Shown: positions 8,793-18,080 of the stretch, in pieces
Layout: each line of letters starts with the position of its first letter
Position numbering within the stretch: position 1 is the stretch's first letter
Assembly: GCA_937873135.1 (NCBI GenBank)
Contig: CALMVQ010000329.1
Location: 1-39,975 of the forward strand
Length of the DNA stretch: 39,975 nucleotides
Reading direction: 5' to 3'
Origin: an uncultured Scytonema sp.
GTDB taxonomy: Bacteria; Cyanobacteriota; Cyanobacteriia; Cyanobacteriales; Nostocaceae
Notes under the pieces: generated by a model
What the model was told of the DNA's origin: nothing
Databases searched by the model: none
What the model saw: the letters and a program-made list of their open reading frames with translations, nothing else
Position numbers and translations under genes: made by a program

Positions 8793-8812
8793 AGACGCAA
8801 AATTTTGCGTCT
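8793..8812. repeat. 20-bp perfect palindrome
   Basis: AGACGCAAAA followed directly by its reverse complement TTTTGCGTCT. This type of GACGCAAAATTTTGCGTC sequence is a familiar dispersed palindrome in Nostocales genomes. It is probably a repeat rather than an operator, because it lies about 320 bases from the nearest gene start. Confidence 0.6.
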
Positions 8813-9044
8813 CTACACAATGAAATTGTGACAACAACCCTTAAGCAAGTAGTATTGCTCCACACCCTATCCGTTTCAGATGGGTGTAGGGATGAACGTT
8901 GAGAGAATTCCGAAAACATCTCTGGCCAATATCAGCTTACGGCTGATGAAGGAACGCGTACTTCTCGTAATTATCAAATTCACTAAAAAAAGAGCAGCAT
9001 CCTTGCTGATATACGCTTCGCGAACGCACAGCGGATGACTGAAG

Positions 9045-9181
9045 CTATAGCCGTTCTCAGTCAAATCCCATACACTCTCGCCCTCTCTTTGAAAGCCCCT
9101 CTCCCAAGCGCATGTGTGAGGGGTGCCCGTCAGGGCGGGGTGAGACCGTTTTGTATGTGACTAAAACGAGAACCGCTATAA
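9045..9181. repeat. MITE-like inverted-repeat element with GC-rich core
   Basis: The left end (CTATAGCCGTTCTC) and right end (GAGAACCGCTATA) are near-perfect inverted copies. The core is GC-rich (CCCCTCTCCCA, GGGCGGGGTGAG). A related core, CTCTCGCCCT with CACCCCTCTCCCAA, recurs at 18893-18949 without the same ends. No coding capacity. Confidence 0.55.
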
Positions 9182-9556
9182 TGACATGCTTGTTTTAGTG
9201 AATTCCACGCACTACCCGAAGGTATCAACTTGTGGAGTCGTCACCCATTCCAATTTATAGCGGTATAACTCAGGCGTCTCTCAGCCACCCAATACACATC
9301 TTGAATTAGGCTCTTTAAGGGAAATTCAAAAGAATTTGCAAACTTAAAAGTTTGATAAGCTTTTAAGTTACTGAGACACATAAGTAGCCGATTGGCTTAC
9401 ACCCTAGTCTAATATGCACATTGAATTTTTGTCATGTACTTACAATACAGTACTTCTCAGTATTTTGACTTAACTTTAACAATAAAATATATAAATGACT
9501 CTGTAATTTATATAAATATTAAACTAAACTCTTAGTATAGTGTTAACAGTTGACTT

Positions 9557-9685
9557 TTAAACACGTATCAAGCCATAAGCCTTAAAGTTTTCTATATAAC
9601 GATAGTTGTCTGTCACCTTTGTGCCGAAGTAGTCATCTGTGACAGGTTTAACTGGTGCAACGGGTGGCTTAGGTTTTTCTGTCAT
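9557..9685 (-). pseudogene. Relic of a prolyl oligopeptidase (S9) N-terminus
   Basis: A 42-codon frame beginning MTEKPKPPVAPVKPVTDDYF and continuing GTKVTDNYRYIENF. This matches the first residues of cyanobacterial prolyl oligopeptidases, where a V-x-DDYFGTKVxDPYRYxEN motif begins the beta-propeller entry. The similarity stops at ENF and the frame ends within a few codons. The rest of the roughly 700-residue enzyme, with its Ser-Asp-His triad, is absent. The remaining downstream DNA is non-coding, so this is the stump of a deleted gene, not a small protein. The call rests on motif recognition only. Confidence 0.55.
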
Positions 9686-9828
9686 GTTGCGTTTTAGAGG
9701 CGTTTGGTACAAGTAGGATGAACAAGCGTCGTCTGGAAATACGAAAAACTGTATCAGAACCAGCAACCCAAATTGAAATTGAGGATTAGCATAACCAAGT
9801 AAACTCCCTACAGCAGGCGGGAATCCTC

Positions 9829-10530
9829 ATGAACTTGTTGACTTACATGAAGCATCTCGCAGGTTCTGGTGCTATTGCTTATTACTATGCCACTCAGATC
9901 CGCGATCCTAAAACCCGCCCTGACTTCTTGGCGGGTTTTCAGTTAGTCGAGTCTAGCACCGTTCCTTTTCTGACTGTACTTAGCGCTCGTGCCGCAGCAG
10001 AGGGCGATGCTTGGCTTGCTGAAAAATTGGCAAAACACGCATCAGAAGAAACAATACATGCTAAGATTTTTGCCCATGCCGTAAAGCAGCTAAAAAAACC
10101 AGTATTAAACTATCAGATTATACCAAAAAATACTAAAGAAAGTCAATCAAATCAAGGGCGTACTCCTTTCTCACTGTACTTCGAGGGTTACTCCTCTGAA
10201 CAGATACAACCTGAAGTCATTGACTGGGATGTATTTATGGCTAGCACATACATTTTGGAATTAGATGCGAGTAAAGACTTTATGCGAATGGCAAATGTTT
10301 TACCTGATAACGATCCGACAACTCGCAGCCTCAAATTGGGAATTTTAAGCATTGCCAAGGATGAAACTCGTCATGCTGCATATCTTTATGAAGCAATGAT
10401 GCGGCGGATGCCAGCGACTAAAGTTCAGAAACTGGTGGAGAAGTGGCGCACTCATAAAGTCAACGCCTTATTGGCATCTGTTGGTGACATTATGCAAAGC
10501 TACAGTGAAAAGCTTTTCATTGAAGAGTGA
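9829..10530 (+). CDS. Ferritin-like diiron protein
   Basis: A 233-residue all-helical protein with two ferritin-type half-sites: E41 then E74xxH77 (SEETIHAK), and E144 then E179xxH182 (AKDETRHAAY). These residues would bind a diiron centre in a four-helix bundle, as in rubrerythrin-like or small oxygenase proteins. A 30-residue hydrophilic linker with KNTKESQSNQGR separates the halves. The function could be oxidation of a small substrate or peroxide handling; the family does not settle it. The start ATG has a GCGGGA ribosome-like site upstream. The gene stands alone between two repeat-rich gaps and looks intact. No operon partner is visible. Confidence 0.75.
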   Translation: MNLLTYMKHLAGSGAIAYYYATQIRDPKTRPDFLAGFQLVESSTVPFLTVLSARAAAEGDAWLAEKLAKHASEETIHAKIFAHAVKQLKKPVLNYQIIPKNTKESQSNQGRTPFSLYFEGYSSEQIQPEVIDWDVFMASTYILELDASKDFMRMANVLPDNDPTTRSLKLGILSIAKDETRHAAYLYEAMMRRMPATKVQKLVEKWRTHKVNALLASVGDIMQSYSEKLFIEE

Positions 10531-10557
10531 AAGCGCTTAAAGGTAGCGTGAACTAAA

Positions 10558-10590
10558 GAAATCCGGCGAGCCTAAAAGTTACCGGGTTTC
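10558..10590. terminator. Possible hairpin after the ferritin-like gene
   Basis: GAAATCCGG pairs with CCGGGTTTC (one G-T pair) across a 15-base loop, 28 bases after the stop codon. No T-run follows, so it could equally be a dispersed repeat of the ACCGGGTTTCT type that is common in these genomes. Confidence 0.3.
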
Positions 10591-10673
10591 TGAGATGATG
10601 CTTATCTAAAATGTATTGCTATCTAAAAGATAACCGCTATATTATTGGATACATTCCATTTTTTTACGCTTAT

Positions 10674-10764
10674 AGGACTTACGCAAAAGTTGCCAAAAGG
10701 CTTAATTTATTGAACCGCTAAGACGCCAAGAACGCTAAGAATGAGTAGAGTTTGCGTAAGTCCT
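10674..10764. repeat. MITE-like element, family E, copy 1
   Basis: Perfect 14-bp terminal inverted repeats AGGACTTACGCAAA and TTTGCGTAAGTCCT enclose a 63-bp core. Outside them GCTATATTAT and ATAATATAGC also pair, so the palindrome is nested. A longer copy with the same ends lies at 34719-34956. Non-coding. Confidence 0.7.
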
Positions 10765-11023
10765 AACTTATTATAATATAGCAATCTGTGGAGGAGATGC
10801 GAACACCTCTTCCTTGTGCCCCTTGTCCTACTTGTCGCCGTTGTCGCTCGTGTTCGGAAATCAAATAAAATTGCTATAACGTAACAAAAATTACTAAACT
10901 ACTCATCAATAAAAATCTTATTTTTCAGATTTTCGCAGAACTACATCTGTTGATTGGGCAATACGGTTCAGTTAAGGCTTGATATCATGTTCGGTAAATG
11001 AGTTATAAATAAAAGATGGGTTC

Positions 11024-11075
11024 GTAGTTGCACTTTAGCGTTATAAAACTGTTAAAAGCGCTAAAGTGCAACTAC
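11024..11075. repeat. 17-bp perfect hairpin
   Basis: GTAGTTGCACTTTAGCG pairs perfectly with CGCTAAAGTGCAACTAC across an 18-base AT-rich loop. No poly-T tail and no adjacent gene end, so it is more likely a dispersed palindromic repeat than a terminator. Confidence 0.65.
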
Positions 11076-11213
11076 AAGCTTTGTTGTAAGTGTTTAAACG
11101 AATATGATAGAATCTCTCCTTTTTTAGGGAAGCCAGCGCGAATGACGGCTTTCCCGCAACTCACGGCGACTGGCGTGGGTAGAGGAGATCTTCGATAACT
11201 GAACAGCAAGCGT

Positions 11214-11312
11214 ATTACAGCAATTTTCAGGTAATTAGACCACAGTCGTAGGGGCGAACGGCCGTTCGCCCTTACCAATCGTGTGGTTCATTTAGGTGAA
11301 AATTGCTGTAAT
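11214..11312. repeat. MITE-like element, family C, copy 1, with nested palindrome
   Basis: Perfect 16-bp ends ATTACAGCAATTTTCA and TGAAAATTGCTGTAAT. At its centre (11252-11271) is a perfect 20-bp palindrome, GGGCGAACGG followed by CCGTTCGCCC. A diverged copy with the same ends and a shared TAGACCACAG segment lies at 35040-35194. Confidence 0.7.
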
Positions 11313-11575
11313 TGCTCGGGAAGTTCGTATGTCTGCATAATTCCTTGCAGTTTAGCTTTTTGGACATTGCATATTTGCGCCTGAGGACCTCCTAAACATC
11401 CCAAATATGCGTGCAACTAAAGTACTGATTTAGATTAGGAATATATTCCTAATCTGTATTGGCAAAAATAGGAATAAAGACTCTAGCAGCGAAGAGCGAT
11501 CGCATAGTAAGAAAGTAGCAATGTTCGCTGTTAATTGTTTTTAGATAAATTTGTCTTCATTTTCCTTAACTAGAT

Positions 11576-11703
11576 AAGTAGGTTGGTTCATATAAACCTA
11601 ACTATGTAACGAAATGTAAAAAGCTCAAAACCCTTGTGATTGCTTCACTTCGCTTTGCTCGATTCACGATGACATAGTTATAAATTTTCCCAACCACCTA
11701 CTT
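11576..11703. repeat. Imperfect inverted repeat abutting the histidine kinase start
   Basis: Outer arms AAGTAGGTTGG and CCAACCACCTACTT (one extra base group) and inner arms AACTATGT and ACATAGTT enclose about 65 bases. The right arm ends 6 bases before the kinase ATG, so the structure occupies the whole untranslated leader and probably its promoter. It looks like a dispersed element but could affect expression. Confidence 0.5.
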
Positions 11704-11709
11704 ACAACC

Positions 11710-12981
11710 ATGAAGCGACTGATTCAACTTCAATTTCAACCTCACCCCTTTCGCTTGCTACTCTACCTTGAGTGGATTCTTTTAGGAATTACTCTTGTTT
11801 TTCAGGTTCACAGTATATTTGACCCCCATCCACGACATCATCACCCAGTTTCTACCGAACATTTACTACTATTCTTCTTAAGTATCAGTAGCTTTGGTAT
11901 AATGGGTTTACGGTTGCCAATGGTTAACCAGTTCTCAAAACTACTTTACATTGGTTTGGGATTTGGACTAATTTTATTGGCAAGTATGAGACTTAGCTTT
12001 TTACCACCGCTGCTACTAATTTTAGTTATTCGCAGTTGTCTAATATTTAAATTAACCGGACGTTTACTTGTTTCAAGTCTGGTATTTGTATTCTTTCTTT
12101 TGGGCTTACAGCAAATTCCTGAACGGCATCCACCGCATCAACCGCCTCCGTATCAATCACTACATCGACCTCCAGAGCAATTGCAGACAGAAGAACAGTT
12201 GAGAGCATTTTTCTGGATCTTGAAGTTGAATACAACGCTGCTGTTTGGCTTGGTGCTATCGTTTGTCCTGCTGTTAGTAAATGCTTTGCTAGCAGAACGA
12301 CAAAGTCGGGAGAAATTAGCGATCGCTCACCAGCAACTTCATCAATACGCTCTACGTATCGAAGATCAGGCAACACTACAAGAACGCAACCGTATTGCCC
12401 GTGAAATCCACGATGCTTTGGGACACTTACTTACGGCTCAAAGTATTCAGCTAGAGAATGCTTTACTGTTTTTATCATCAAATATAGATAAAACCCGAAC
12501 CTTCTTACAGTTCGCCAAACAACTTAATGCTAATGCTTTACGAGAAGTGCGCCAATCGGTAGCGACGCTGCGTTCCAACCCCATACAAGGACAATCTCTA
12601 GAGTCAGCACTCAAGTTATTGTTCGCAGACTTTCAGCGTCATACTGGTATTATCCCAGACTATAAGCTCAATCTCACTCAAGCATTATCAACTGAAGTTA
12701 GCACAACAATTTACCGAATTGTTCAGGAAGCCTTGACAAATATCTCTAAACATGGAGATGCGACTCAGGTTAAAATTGATTTACAATCAGCGATTAATGA
12801 ACTGCATTTGCGGGTTGAAGACAATGGCAAAGGCTTCAATCCAAACCAAAACACCACAGGATTTGGACTTCAAGGAATGCGAGAAAGAACGCTCATGCTA
12901 GGTGGTAAATTTCACGTAGTTAGTACGCCCGGATCTGGTTGCCAAATCACGGCTGTCTTTGCGCTGTTGAGGCTAGCGTAA
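11710..12981 (+). CDS. NarL-type sensor histidine kinase with His-rich extracytoplasmic loops
   Basis: A 423-residue HisKA_3 kinase. Six hydrophobic segments (about 17-37, 51-66, 77-92, 99-113, 119-135, 169-193) precede the dimerisation helix with phospho-acceptor H234 in [12 protein letters not shown]. The ATPase domain shows E340-N344 (QEALTN), DNGKG (371-375) and GFGLQGM (384-390). The positive-inside rule puts residues 38-50 and 136-168 outside the cytoplasm. Both are rich in histidine and proline ([29 protein letters not shown]), suggesting metal or pH sensing, which is inference only. The stop overlaps the regulator start by one base (TAATG), so the pair is translationally coupled. No periplasmic domain of known type is present. 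Confidence 0.9.
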   Translation: MKRLIQLQFQPHPFRLLLYLEWILLGITLVFQVHSIFDPHPRHHHPVSTEHLLLFFLSISSFGIMGLRLPMVNQFSKLLYIGLGFGLILLASMRLSFLPPLLLILVIRSCLIFKLTGRLLVSSLVFVFFLLGLQQIPERHPPHQPPPYQSLHRPPEQLQTEEQLRAFFWILKLNTTLLFGLVLSFVLLLVNALLAERQSREKLAIAHQQLHQYALRIEDQATLQERNRIAREIHDALGHLLTAQSIQLENALLFLSSNIDKTRTFLQFAKQLNANALREVRQSVATLRSNPIQGQSLESALKLLFADFQRHTGIIPDYKLNLTQALSTEVSTTIYRIVQEALTNISKHGDATQVKIDLQSAINELHLRVEDNGKGFNPNQNTTGFGLQGMRERTLMLGGKFHVVSTPGSGCQITAVFALLRLA

Positions 12982-13646
12982 TGATTCGCCTGTTGCTAGT
13001 AGACGATCAAATGATTATTCGTCAAGGCTTAAGAAGTTTGTTTGAGACAAAATCAGACTTTCAAGTCGTTGGCGAAGCAGAAAATGGTGAAAGTGCCATA
13101 ACTTATCTAGAGACATTTCATGAAACGCCCCTACAGCCAGATGTGGTATTAATGGATGTGCGAATGCCAGTGATGGATGGTGTTGCCGCGACTCAAATCA
13201 TTTGCCAGCGCTTTCCGGTGGTAAAAGTTTTAGTGTTGACAACGTTTGATGACGACGAATATGTCTCCCAGGCAATGAGAGTTGGTGCAACAGGTTATTT
13301 GTTGAAAGATACTCCTCTAGAAGCATTGACAAATGCTATTTGGTCAATTTATCAAGGTCATACTCAGCTAGGACCTGGTTTATTGGAAAAAATCTTGACT
13401 CCTTTACCAGAATCGACAACACTAATTGCTCCACCAGAGTTTGCAGAACTGACTCCCAGAGAAAAAGAAGTTTTGCGTTTAATTGCTATTGGTGCTAGCA
13501 ATCGAGAAATCGCTGATTCTCTCTACATAACTGCAAATACGGTAAAAAATCACGTCACAAGTATTCTCAGTCGGTTAAACTTACGAGATCGTACCCAAGC
13601 CGCCATCTTTGCCAATTCTTTTTTGTCCCTACGCGATAAAATGTGA
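12981..13646 (+). CDS. NarL/FixJ-family response regulator
   Basis: A 221-residue regulator that is the partner of the kinase just upstream. The receiver domain has D8-D9 of the acidic pocket, phospho-acceptor D59 ([13 protein letters not shown]) and the conserved Lys in YLLKDTP. The C-terminal LuxR-type helix-turn-helix is complete: [20 protein letters not shown] then [12 protein letters not shown]. The reading frame extends upstream to 12939, but that part lies inside the kinase. The ATG at 12981 overlapping the kinase TAA is the natural start and begins exactly at the receiver fold ([10 protein letters not shown]). It would bind promoter DNA when phosphorylated. Targets are not evident in the window, although a small metal-binding protein gene lies at 18081. 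Confidence 0.92.
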   Translation: MIRLLLVDDQMIIRQGLRSLFETKSDFQVVGEAENGESAITYLETFHETPLQPDVVLMDVRMPVMDGVAATQIICQRFPVVKVLVLTTFDDDEYVSQAMRVGATGYLLKDTPLEALTNAIWSIYQGHTQLGPGLLEKILTPLPESTTLIAPPEFAELTPREKEVLRLIAIGASNREIADSLYITANTVKNHVTSILSRLNLRDRTQAAIFANSFLSLRDKM

Positions 13647-13657
13647 GATCAACTCCC

Positions 13658-14359
13658 TCACTTTATTGCCGCACCAATAATATGAGGACTCACTATCGGC
13701 AATGGTGCCGCAAAATGTTCGTAATTCACACTAGCAAAGCCAGCATTTTCTAATCCTACCCAAGCCCAAGTTTCATGAGCAGGGTTACAACCATCACCAA
13801 TTACGTTCCAGATTGGACGAATTCCATTTTGTATGTATCGCAGCAAAGATCCCTCTGATGCAGCAACGTGTTCAATAAATAAGAAGCGTCCACCTGGTTT
13901 AAGAACTCGTAAAACTTCCTGTAATGTCGCCGCTAAATTTGGCACTGAACACAGTACTAATGTACTAACTACTGCATCCATACTATTTTCTTCAACATCT
14001 AACTGTTCGGCGTTGCCAGTGCGGAGATCAATGTTGTTGAATCCTAAAGACTGTGCTTCTTTTTTGAGATAGGAATGCATGAATGGGTTTGGTTCGATTC
14101 CTATCCAGTGGATATCTTGAGGAAAGTAGGCTAGGTTAGCACCAGTTCCAGGGCCAATTTCTAAAATATTGCCATGAAGATTGGTAAAAAGAGAGCGTTT
14201 GCGATCACCTACCACTTGATCGTATGGACCACTGCTTTGAGCCATCATCCAGGCAAATAGACGTTTCCCACAATTAGCATAAATATGTTGTGATTCTCCA
14301 CAAGGTTGCTTAACATTCATTTTCCACTTTCCCAATTTTGCAGTTCCAAAGTTTTTCAT
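13658..14359 (-). CDS. Class I SAM-dependent methyltransferase (UbiE/Methyltransf_11 type)
   Basis: About 233 residues, with motif I ILEIGPGTGANLAYFP, then WIGIEPN, GNAEQLDVEENSMDAVVSTL (motif II) and VLKPGGRFLFIEHV (motif III). Similar proteins methylate small lipophilic or thiol substrates; the acceptor is unknown. The frame extends 15 codons upstream to 14404, but that part is formed by a GC-rich dispersed repeat (CCCCTCC ... GAGGAGGGG). The ATG at 14359 with GAGG about 5 bases upstream is the better start. The gene converges with the response regulator, leaving only 11 bases between stops and no clear terminator. Confidence 0.82.
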   Translation of the reverse strand: MKNFGTAKLGKWKMNVKQPCGESQHIYANCGKRLFAWMMAQSSGPYDQVVGDRKRSLFTNLHGNILEIGPGTGANLAYFPQDIHWIGIEPNPFMHSYLKKEAQSLGFNNIDLRTGNAEQLDVEENSMDAVVSTLVLCSVPNLAATLQEVLRVLKPGGRFLFIEHVAASEGSLLRYIQNGIRPIWNVIGDGCNPAHETWAWVGLENAGFASVNYEHFAAPLPIVSPHIIGAAIK

Positions 14360-14404
14360 GACATCCTCAAAGTCCCCTCCAGTGCAAGCGAGGAGGGGAG
14401 CCAA
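14360..14404. repeat. Fragment of the GC-rich CCCCTCC/GGAGGGG dispersed repeat
   Basis: The segment CCCCTCCAGTGCAAGCGAGG and the GAGGGG after it belong to the same dispersed repeat class as the cores at 25611-25675 and 30527-30610. It lies just upstream of the methyltransferase ATG and artificially extends its reading frame. Confidence 0.45.
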
Positions 14405-14453
14405 AGCATAGCTTCAGTAGAGTGAGGTTACGTGGAATTTGTCTAAAATATCA

Positions 14454-14714
14454 TCAGGATTGAAGATTTGCCTGTTCTTGCAACCACGGATCTGCAGGTT
14501 GTCCATCTTTACGTCGAAACTCAATTTCAACCACCATCACTGATTGCGAACCTGGAGGAGCAGGTTTTTGATGGAAAATAATGTCATAATCCTCTGGATT
14601 GTGATTGCGTTCTTTCAACCACTCCTGCACTTTGGTTGTGGTGAAAAAAGATTGCCCTTGCTCAAACATTCGGGTAATCTGCAGTTGTAACGAGTAGGGA
14701 TTTAAGCGACCCAT
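14454..14714 (-). CDS. Conserved hypothetical small protein
   Basis: An 86-residue soluble protein, MGRLNPYSLQLQITRMFEQG at the start and DPWLQEQANLQS at the end. It has the look of a conserved cyanobacterial protein: good codon structure, no low-complexity runs, and predicted helix (residues 5-35) followed by two beta strands (YDIIFHQKP; SVMVVEIEFRRK). No domain or catalytic motif is recognised, and no function is proposed. It lies between the methyltransferase and alaS on the same strand. The 112-base spacer to alaS contains a dispersed AT-rich repeat, so it may have its own promoter. Confidence 0.6.
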   Translation of the reverse strand: MGRLNPYSLQLQITRMFEQGQSFFTTTKVQEWLKERNHNPEDYDIIFHQKPAPPGSQSVMVVEIEFRRKDGQPADPWLQEQANLQS

Positions 14715-14765
14715 ATTATATCACCTTTGTAAAGGATTTTGTATTGTTCATTGTTAATTTCTATT

Positions 14766-14789
14766 AACCATCAACAATTAACGAACAAC
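14766..14789. repeat. 24-bp AT-rich dispersed repeat, copy 1
   Basis: AACCATCAACAATTAACGAA plus CAAC. An exact 24-bp copy in the same orientation lies at 38700-38723. Both are intergenic. Repeats built from TTAACCATCAACAATTAAC are widespread in related genomes. Confidence 0.6.
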
Positions 14790-14826
14790 TAAATTGTTAA
14801 GTGATTATCCGAACATAATATAACAG

Positions 14827-17472
14827 TTAATCGCTCAAAGCAGATCGCAACTCATTTCTAGCTTTTTCCAACGCTGCCGACAATTGACTCGGATCGCGTC
14901 CACCAGCAGAGGCGAGGTTTGCTCTGCCGCCACCGCCACCACCGCAAATTTTGGCGATCGCTCCAATAAATTTCCCTGCTTGCAAGCCTTTTTTGTTCAC
15001 TTCGGGACTGAAGGCTGCCACCAAGCTGACTTTTTCCGCTTCCGGAACCGAACCCAAAACCACAGCACCACCGTTGCCGAGTTTTTGCAGTAAAAGTTCT
15101 GTGGCTGTTTTTAAGGAATCTGGGTCAACATTTTCTAGCTGGGCGACAAGAATTTTATAATCGCCAATGGATTCGACTGTTTGTAGCAAGCTATCCGATT
15201 TAGCTATCGCCAACTGTACCTTAAAGGTTTCTAGTTCTTTCTGAGTGGTTCTGAGTTCATTTTGCAAAATGGTGATGCGATCTGGGAGTTCTTCCGGTTT
15301 GACTTTCAAGCGATCGCTTAATTCCTTCACAACTTTATCTCGCACATTCAGGTAATCTAGAACAGCCGGTCCCGACACTGCTTCAATCCGCCGCACTCCC
15401 GATGCTATCCCCACTTCCGAAACAATTTTGCAAACTCCAATCTCCGCAGTATTACTGACGTGAGTACCTCCACATAATTCCATTGATACACCAGTAAAGT
15501 CAATAACGCGCACTTCTTCACCGTACTTTTCACCAAACATGGCTGTCGCCCCCTTGGCTTTCGCTTCTGCTAAGGGCATAATTTCCACTTTGGCGGAATG
15601 TGCCTCGGCGATCCAGGTGTTTACAGTTTCTTCAACTTGTTGTAATTCTGCTGGGGTGATCGGACGCGGACAGTTGAAATCAAACCGCAACCTGTCAAAC
15701 GAGACGAGAGAACCTGCTTGCGATATCGACTCATCAACAATTTTCTTCAATGCCGCTTGCAGGAGGTGAGTTGCAGTGTGGTTTGCTTGGAGGCGACGGC
15801 GACAGGCTTGATCGATTTGCGCCATCACAGTGTCGCCAACTCGGAGCGTGCCGCGTTCGATGCTGCCAAAGTGGACAAAGAAGTCTGATTCTTTCTTGAC
15901 ATCGTGAATTGTGACGACGATGCCATCGCCAGAGAGATAACCGCGATCGCCTATTTGTCCACCCGACTCAGCATAAAATGGCGTTTTGTCAAGGACAATT
16001 TGCACTTCTGCCCCGGCTTCTGCTTCCTCTTGTGAAACCCCACCGACAAGGAGAACTTCAATTTTAGCAGTCGCCACAGGTTGGGTGTAGCCCAAGAAAT
16101 CAGTTGCCTGGATATGTTCCGCCAACTTGTCGAGGGAACCTTGTACAGTTAAATCGATAGTTTCGTGTGCTTCTTGCCCCCGTTTTCGCTGCTTTTCCAT
16201 TTCCGCCTCGAACCCTGCCTCGTCAACTAAGAGATTATTCTCAGCCGCAATTTCTTGCGTGAGTTCTAGGGGGAATCCGTAAGTGTCGTAGAGGGTAAAA
16301 GCACTTTCACCGTCTATTTGAGTTTTTCCTTGCTGCTGCAACTCGAGGATAATTTCCTCAAGCATTTTTTCACCTCGATCCAGAGTCTTGAGGAAATTGG
16401 ATTCTTCGCGTTGCAGTTCGGCTTTGATTGCTAATTCTCGTTGGCGCACGTTGGGGTAAGCAGATCGGGAAAGGGCGATCGCACTTTCGGCAACTTGAGT
16501 CGTAAATTCACCAGAAATGCCAATTAATCTCCCATGACGCACGACACGTCGAATCAACCTTCGCAACACATAACCCCGTCCGACGTTTGAAGCGCGGATT
16601 TCATCAGCTACCATGTGGACAACGGCACGAATGTGATCCCCAATAACTTTTAGGGAGACTTTGGTTTTTTCGTCACTGGTGGCGTAGTCAATCCCAGCAA
16701 TTTCTGCTGCTTTTTTAATGATCGGGAAAATTAAATCAGTTTCGTAGTTGTTGGGAACTTGTTGCAGGACTTGTGCCATCCTCTCCAAACCCATTCCGGT
16801 ATCAATGTTCTTGGAAGCTAACGGTGTGAGTGTCCCATCGACATCTCGATTGTATTGCATGAAGACGAGGTTGTATAACTCGATAAACCGGGTATCATCT
16901 TCTAAATCAATGTCGTCATCACCGCGTTCAGGGTGAAAATCGTAGTATATTTCCGAACATGGACCACAAGGACCTGTAGCCCCGGATACCCAAAAATTAT
17001 CTTCTCCCATCCGCTTGATGCGTGCTTCTGGGACATTAATTTGGTCACGCCAGATGGCAAAGGCTTCATCGTCTTCCAAAAAGACGCTGACGACAAGACG
17101 TTCTTTTGGTAAACCAAAGACGGTGGTACATATTTCCCAACCCCAGGCGATCGCTTGTTCTTTAAAATAATCACCAAAACTGAAGTTACCCAGCATTTCA
17201 AAGAACGTCTGATGCCGTTTAGTACGTCCGACGTTTTCGATATCGTTAGTGCGGATGCATTTTTGGGAAGTTGTCGCCCGATTGAATTCCGGTGTACGCT
17301 GTCCCAGGAATATTGGTTTAAATGGCAGCATCCCCGCGATCGTCAGCAGTACAGTTGGATCTTCTGGTACGAGAGAGGCACTTGGGAGAATTTCGTGTCC
17401 CCGTTGGGCATAGAAGTCGAGGAATAAAGTGCGAATTTCGCTACCACTGAGGTACTGGGGATTTACAGACAT
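14827..17472 (-). CDS. alaS: Alanyl-tRNA synthetase
   Basis: Full-length 881-residue AlaS. It charges tRNA-Ala in the cytoplasm and edits mischarged Ser and Gly. The N-terminal class II catalytic core is complete ([63 protein letters not shown]). The editing domain carries the zinc-binding HxxxH in NHTATHLLQ and the CGGTH motif in MELCGGTHV. The C-Ala domain ends with the glycine-rich [20 protein letters not shown]. Length and motif order match cyanobacterial AlaS. The ATG at 17472 gives the usual N-terminus ([17 protein letters not shown]). It is a single-copy housekeeping gene with no visible frameshift, which suggests the local sequence quality is good. Confidence 0.98.
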   Translation of the reverse strand: MSVNPQYLSGSEIRTLFLDFYAQRGHEILPSASLVPEDPTVLLTIAGMLPFKPIFLGQRTPEFNRATTSQKCIRTNDIENVGRTKRHQTFFEMLGNFSFGDYFKEQAIAWGWEICTTVFGLPKERLVVSVFLEDDEAFAIWRDQINVPEARIKRMGEDNFWVSGATGPCGPCSEIYYDFHPERGDDDIDLEDDTRFIELYNLVFMQYNRDVDGTLTPLASKNIDTGMGLERMAQVLQQVPNNYETDLIFPIIKKAAEIAGIDYATSDEKTKVSLKVIGDHIRAVVHMVADEIRASNVGRGYVLRRLIRRVVRHGRLIGISGEFTTQVAESAIALSRSAYPNVRQRELAIKAELQREESNFLKTLDRGEKMLEEIILELQQQGKTQIDGESAFTLYDTYGFPLELTQEIAAENNLLVDEAGFEAEMEKQRKRGQEAHETIDLTVQGSLDKLAEHIQATDFLGYTQPVATAKIEVLLVGGVSQEEAEAGAEVQIVLDKTPFYAESGGQIGDRGYLSGDGIVVTIHDVKKESDFFVHFGSIERGTLRVGDTVMAQIDQACRRRLQANHTATHLLQAALKKIVDESISQAGSLVSFDRLRFDFNCPRPITPAELQQVEETVNTWIAEAHSAKVEIMPLAEAKAKGATAMFGEKYGEEVRVIDFTGVSMELCGGTHVSNTAEIGVCKIVSEVGIASGVRRIEAVSGPAVLDYLNVRDKVVKELSDRLKVKPEELPDRITILQNELRTTQKELETFKVQLAIAKSDSLLQTVESIGDYKILVAQLENVDPDSLKTATELLLQKLGNGGAVVLGSVPEAEKVSLVAAFSPEVNKKGLQAGKFIGAIAKICGGGGGGRANLASAGGRDPSQLSAALEKARNELRSALSD

Positions 17473-17684
17473 AAAGTTTTACAAAAGTAGTGTCAGTATA
17501 CTTTTCAGTTCATCCCAAAGATTTCCATCATGGGATTTTGGATCATGTGTCCGTTGTCAGTTGCTTGACAATAGACGGCAACGGGTTAGTTATTGTCAAA
17601 GGCGTAACTGAAACCAAGCATTAAAACATAGTACATAGCTGATCTTGATGCCACAAAGCCGCATATCTCTACACCCGTCGCCCT

Positions 17685-18014
17685 CTATGACAAAGTATGC
17701 CGCAGAAAAGGACTATTCTGCCACTGGCATGTACACCGCTTGCTCAAAGGCATTTTGTCAGATGGGCAATGTCGTATAAACTTAGTCTTAACAAGGATGC
17801 TGTTAGGCAATAAGTGTTCAACCGTCAGCTTTTCAGCCGCTTGACTGATGAGAGATCGAGTTTTGTGAGCTATACTAACAAAATTATTTTCACAGTTGAT
17901 AGAGGAATCAGTCCATTGCTGAATGCTGAAGTTGGGTATTGCCCACTCTAAACTTTGATAGTTATACGCTGATGAAGTTGTAGAACAAGCACCTAACCCG
18001 AGAATGATGAACAA
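17685..18014 (-). CDS. Possible small lipoprotein, start uncertain or degraded
   Basis: A 109-codon frame opening, from a TTG, with FIILGLGACSTTSSA. Together with the upstream in-frame SFLAC this looks like a lipoprotein signal with a lipobox (LGAC). No ATG or GTG and no positively charged n-region precede it, because a TAA closes the frame at 18032. The mature part (YNYQSLEWAIPNFSIQQW ... HLLPNSILVKTK) is unrecognised. It is followed by a Cys/Arg-rich C-terminus of doubtful authenticity. It is divergent from the heavy-metal-binding gene with about 66 bases between them. It may be a decayed lipoprotein gene that lost its first codons. Confidence 0.3.
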   Translation of the reverse strand: MFIILGLGACSTTSSAYNYQSLEWAIPNFSIQQWTDSSINCENNFVSIAHKTRSLISQAAEKLTVEHLLPNSILVKTKFIRHCPSDKMPLSKRCTCQWQNSPFLRHTLS

Positions 18015-18080
18015 ACAGGCTAGAAATGATTAGAATAAAGGTTGGAAAAATAATTCAGAATTAACCCACTGAGGTAATTT

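Larger units (their letters stand above)
8473..9556. other. Non-coding gap with degenerate repeats
   Basis: About 1.1 kb with no convincing gene. It should contain the promoter of the capD operon, though no promoter was recognised with confidence. It holds a 20-bp perfect palindrome (8793-8812) and an inverted-repeat element (9045-9181). The rest is AT-rich and unremarkable, with small open frames lacking ribosome sites or family resemblance. Confidence 0.6.
10531..11709. other. Repeat-rich non-coding gap
   Basis: About 1.2 kb with no supported gene. It contains four separate inverted-repeat structures (10674-10764, 11024-11075, 11214-11312, 11576-11703). It also has a solitary GATATCATGTTCGG end near 10982 that resembles the termini of element family B. 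A HIP1-like GCGATCGC lies near 11496. Confidence 0.6.

Noticed and set aside
11024-11075. Strong hairpin considered as a terminator
   Set aside because: It is about 500 bases from the ferritin-like stop, has no T-run, and looks like a dispersed palindrome.
17155-17427. Plus-strand open frames inside alaS (also at 14884-15160, 15539-15769 and 16748-16936)
   Set aside because: They are antisense to a strongly conserved gene with intact motifs and have no ribosome sites.
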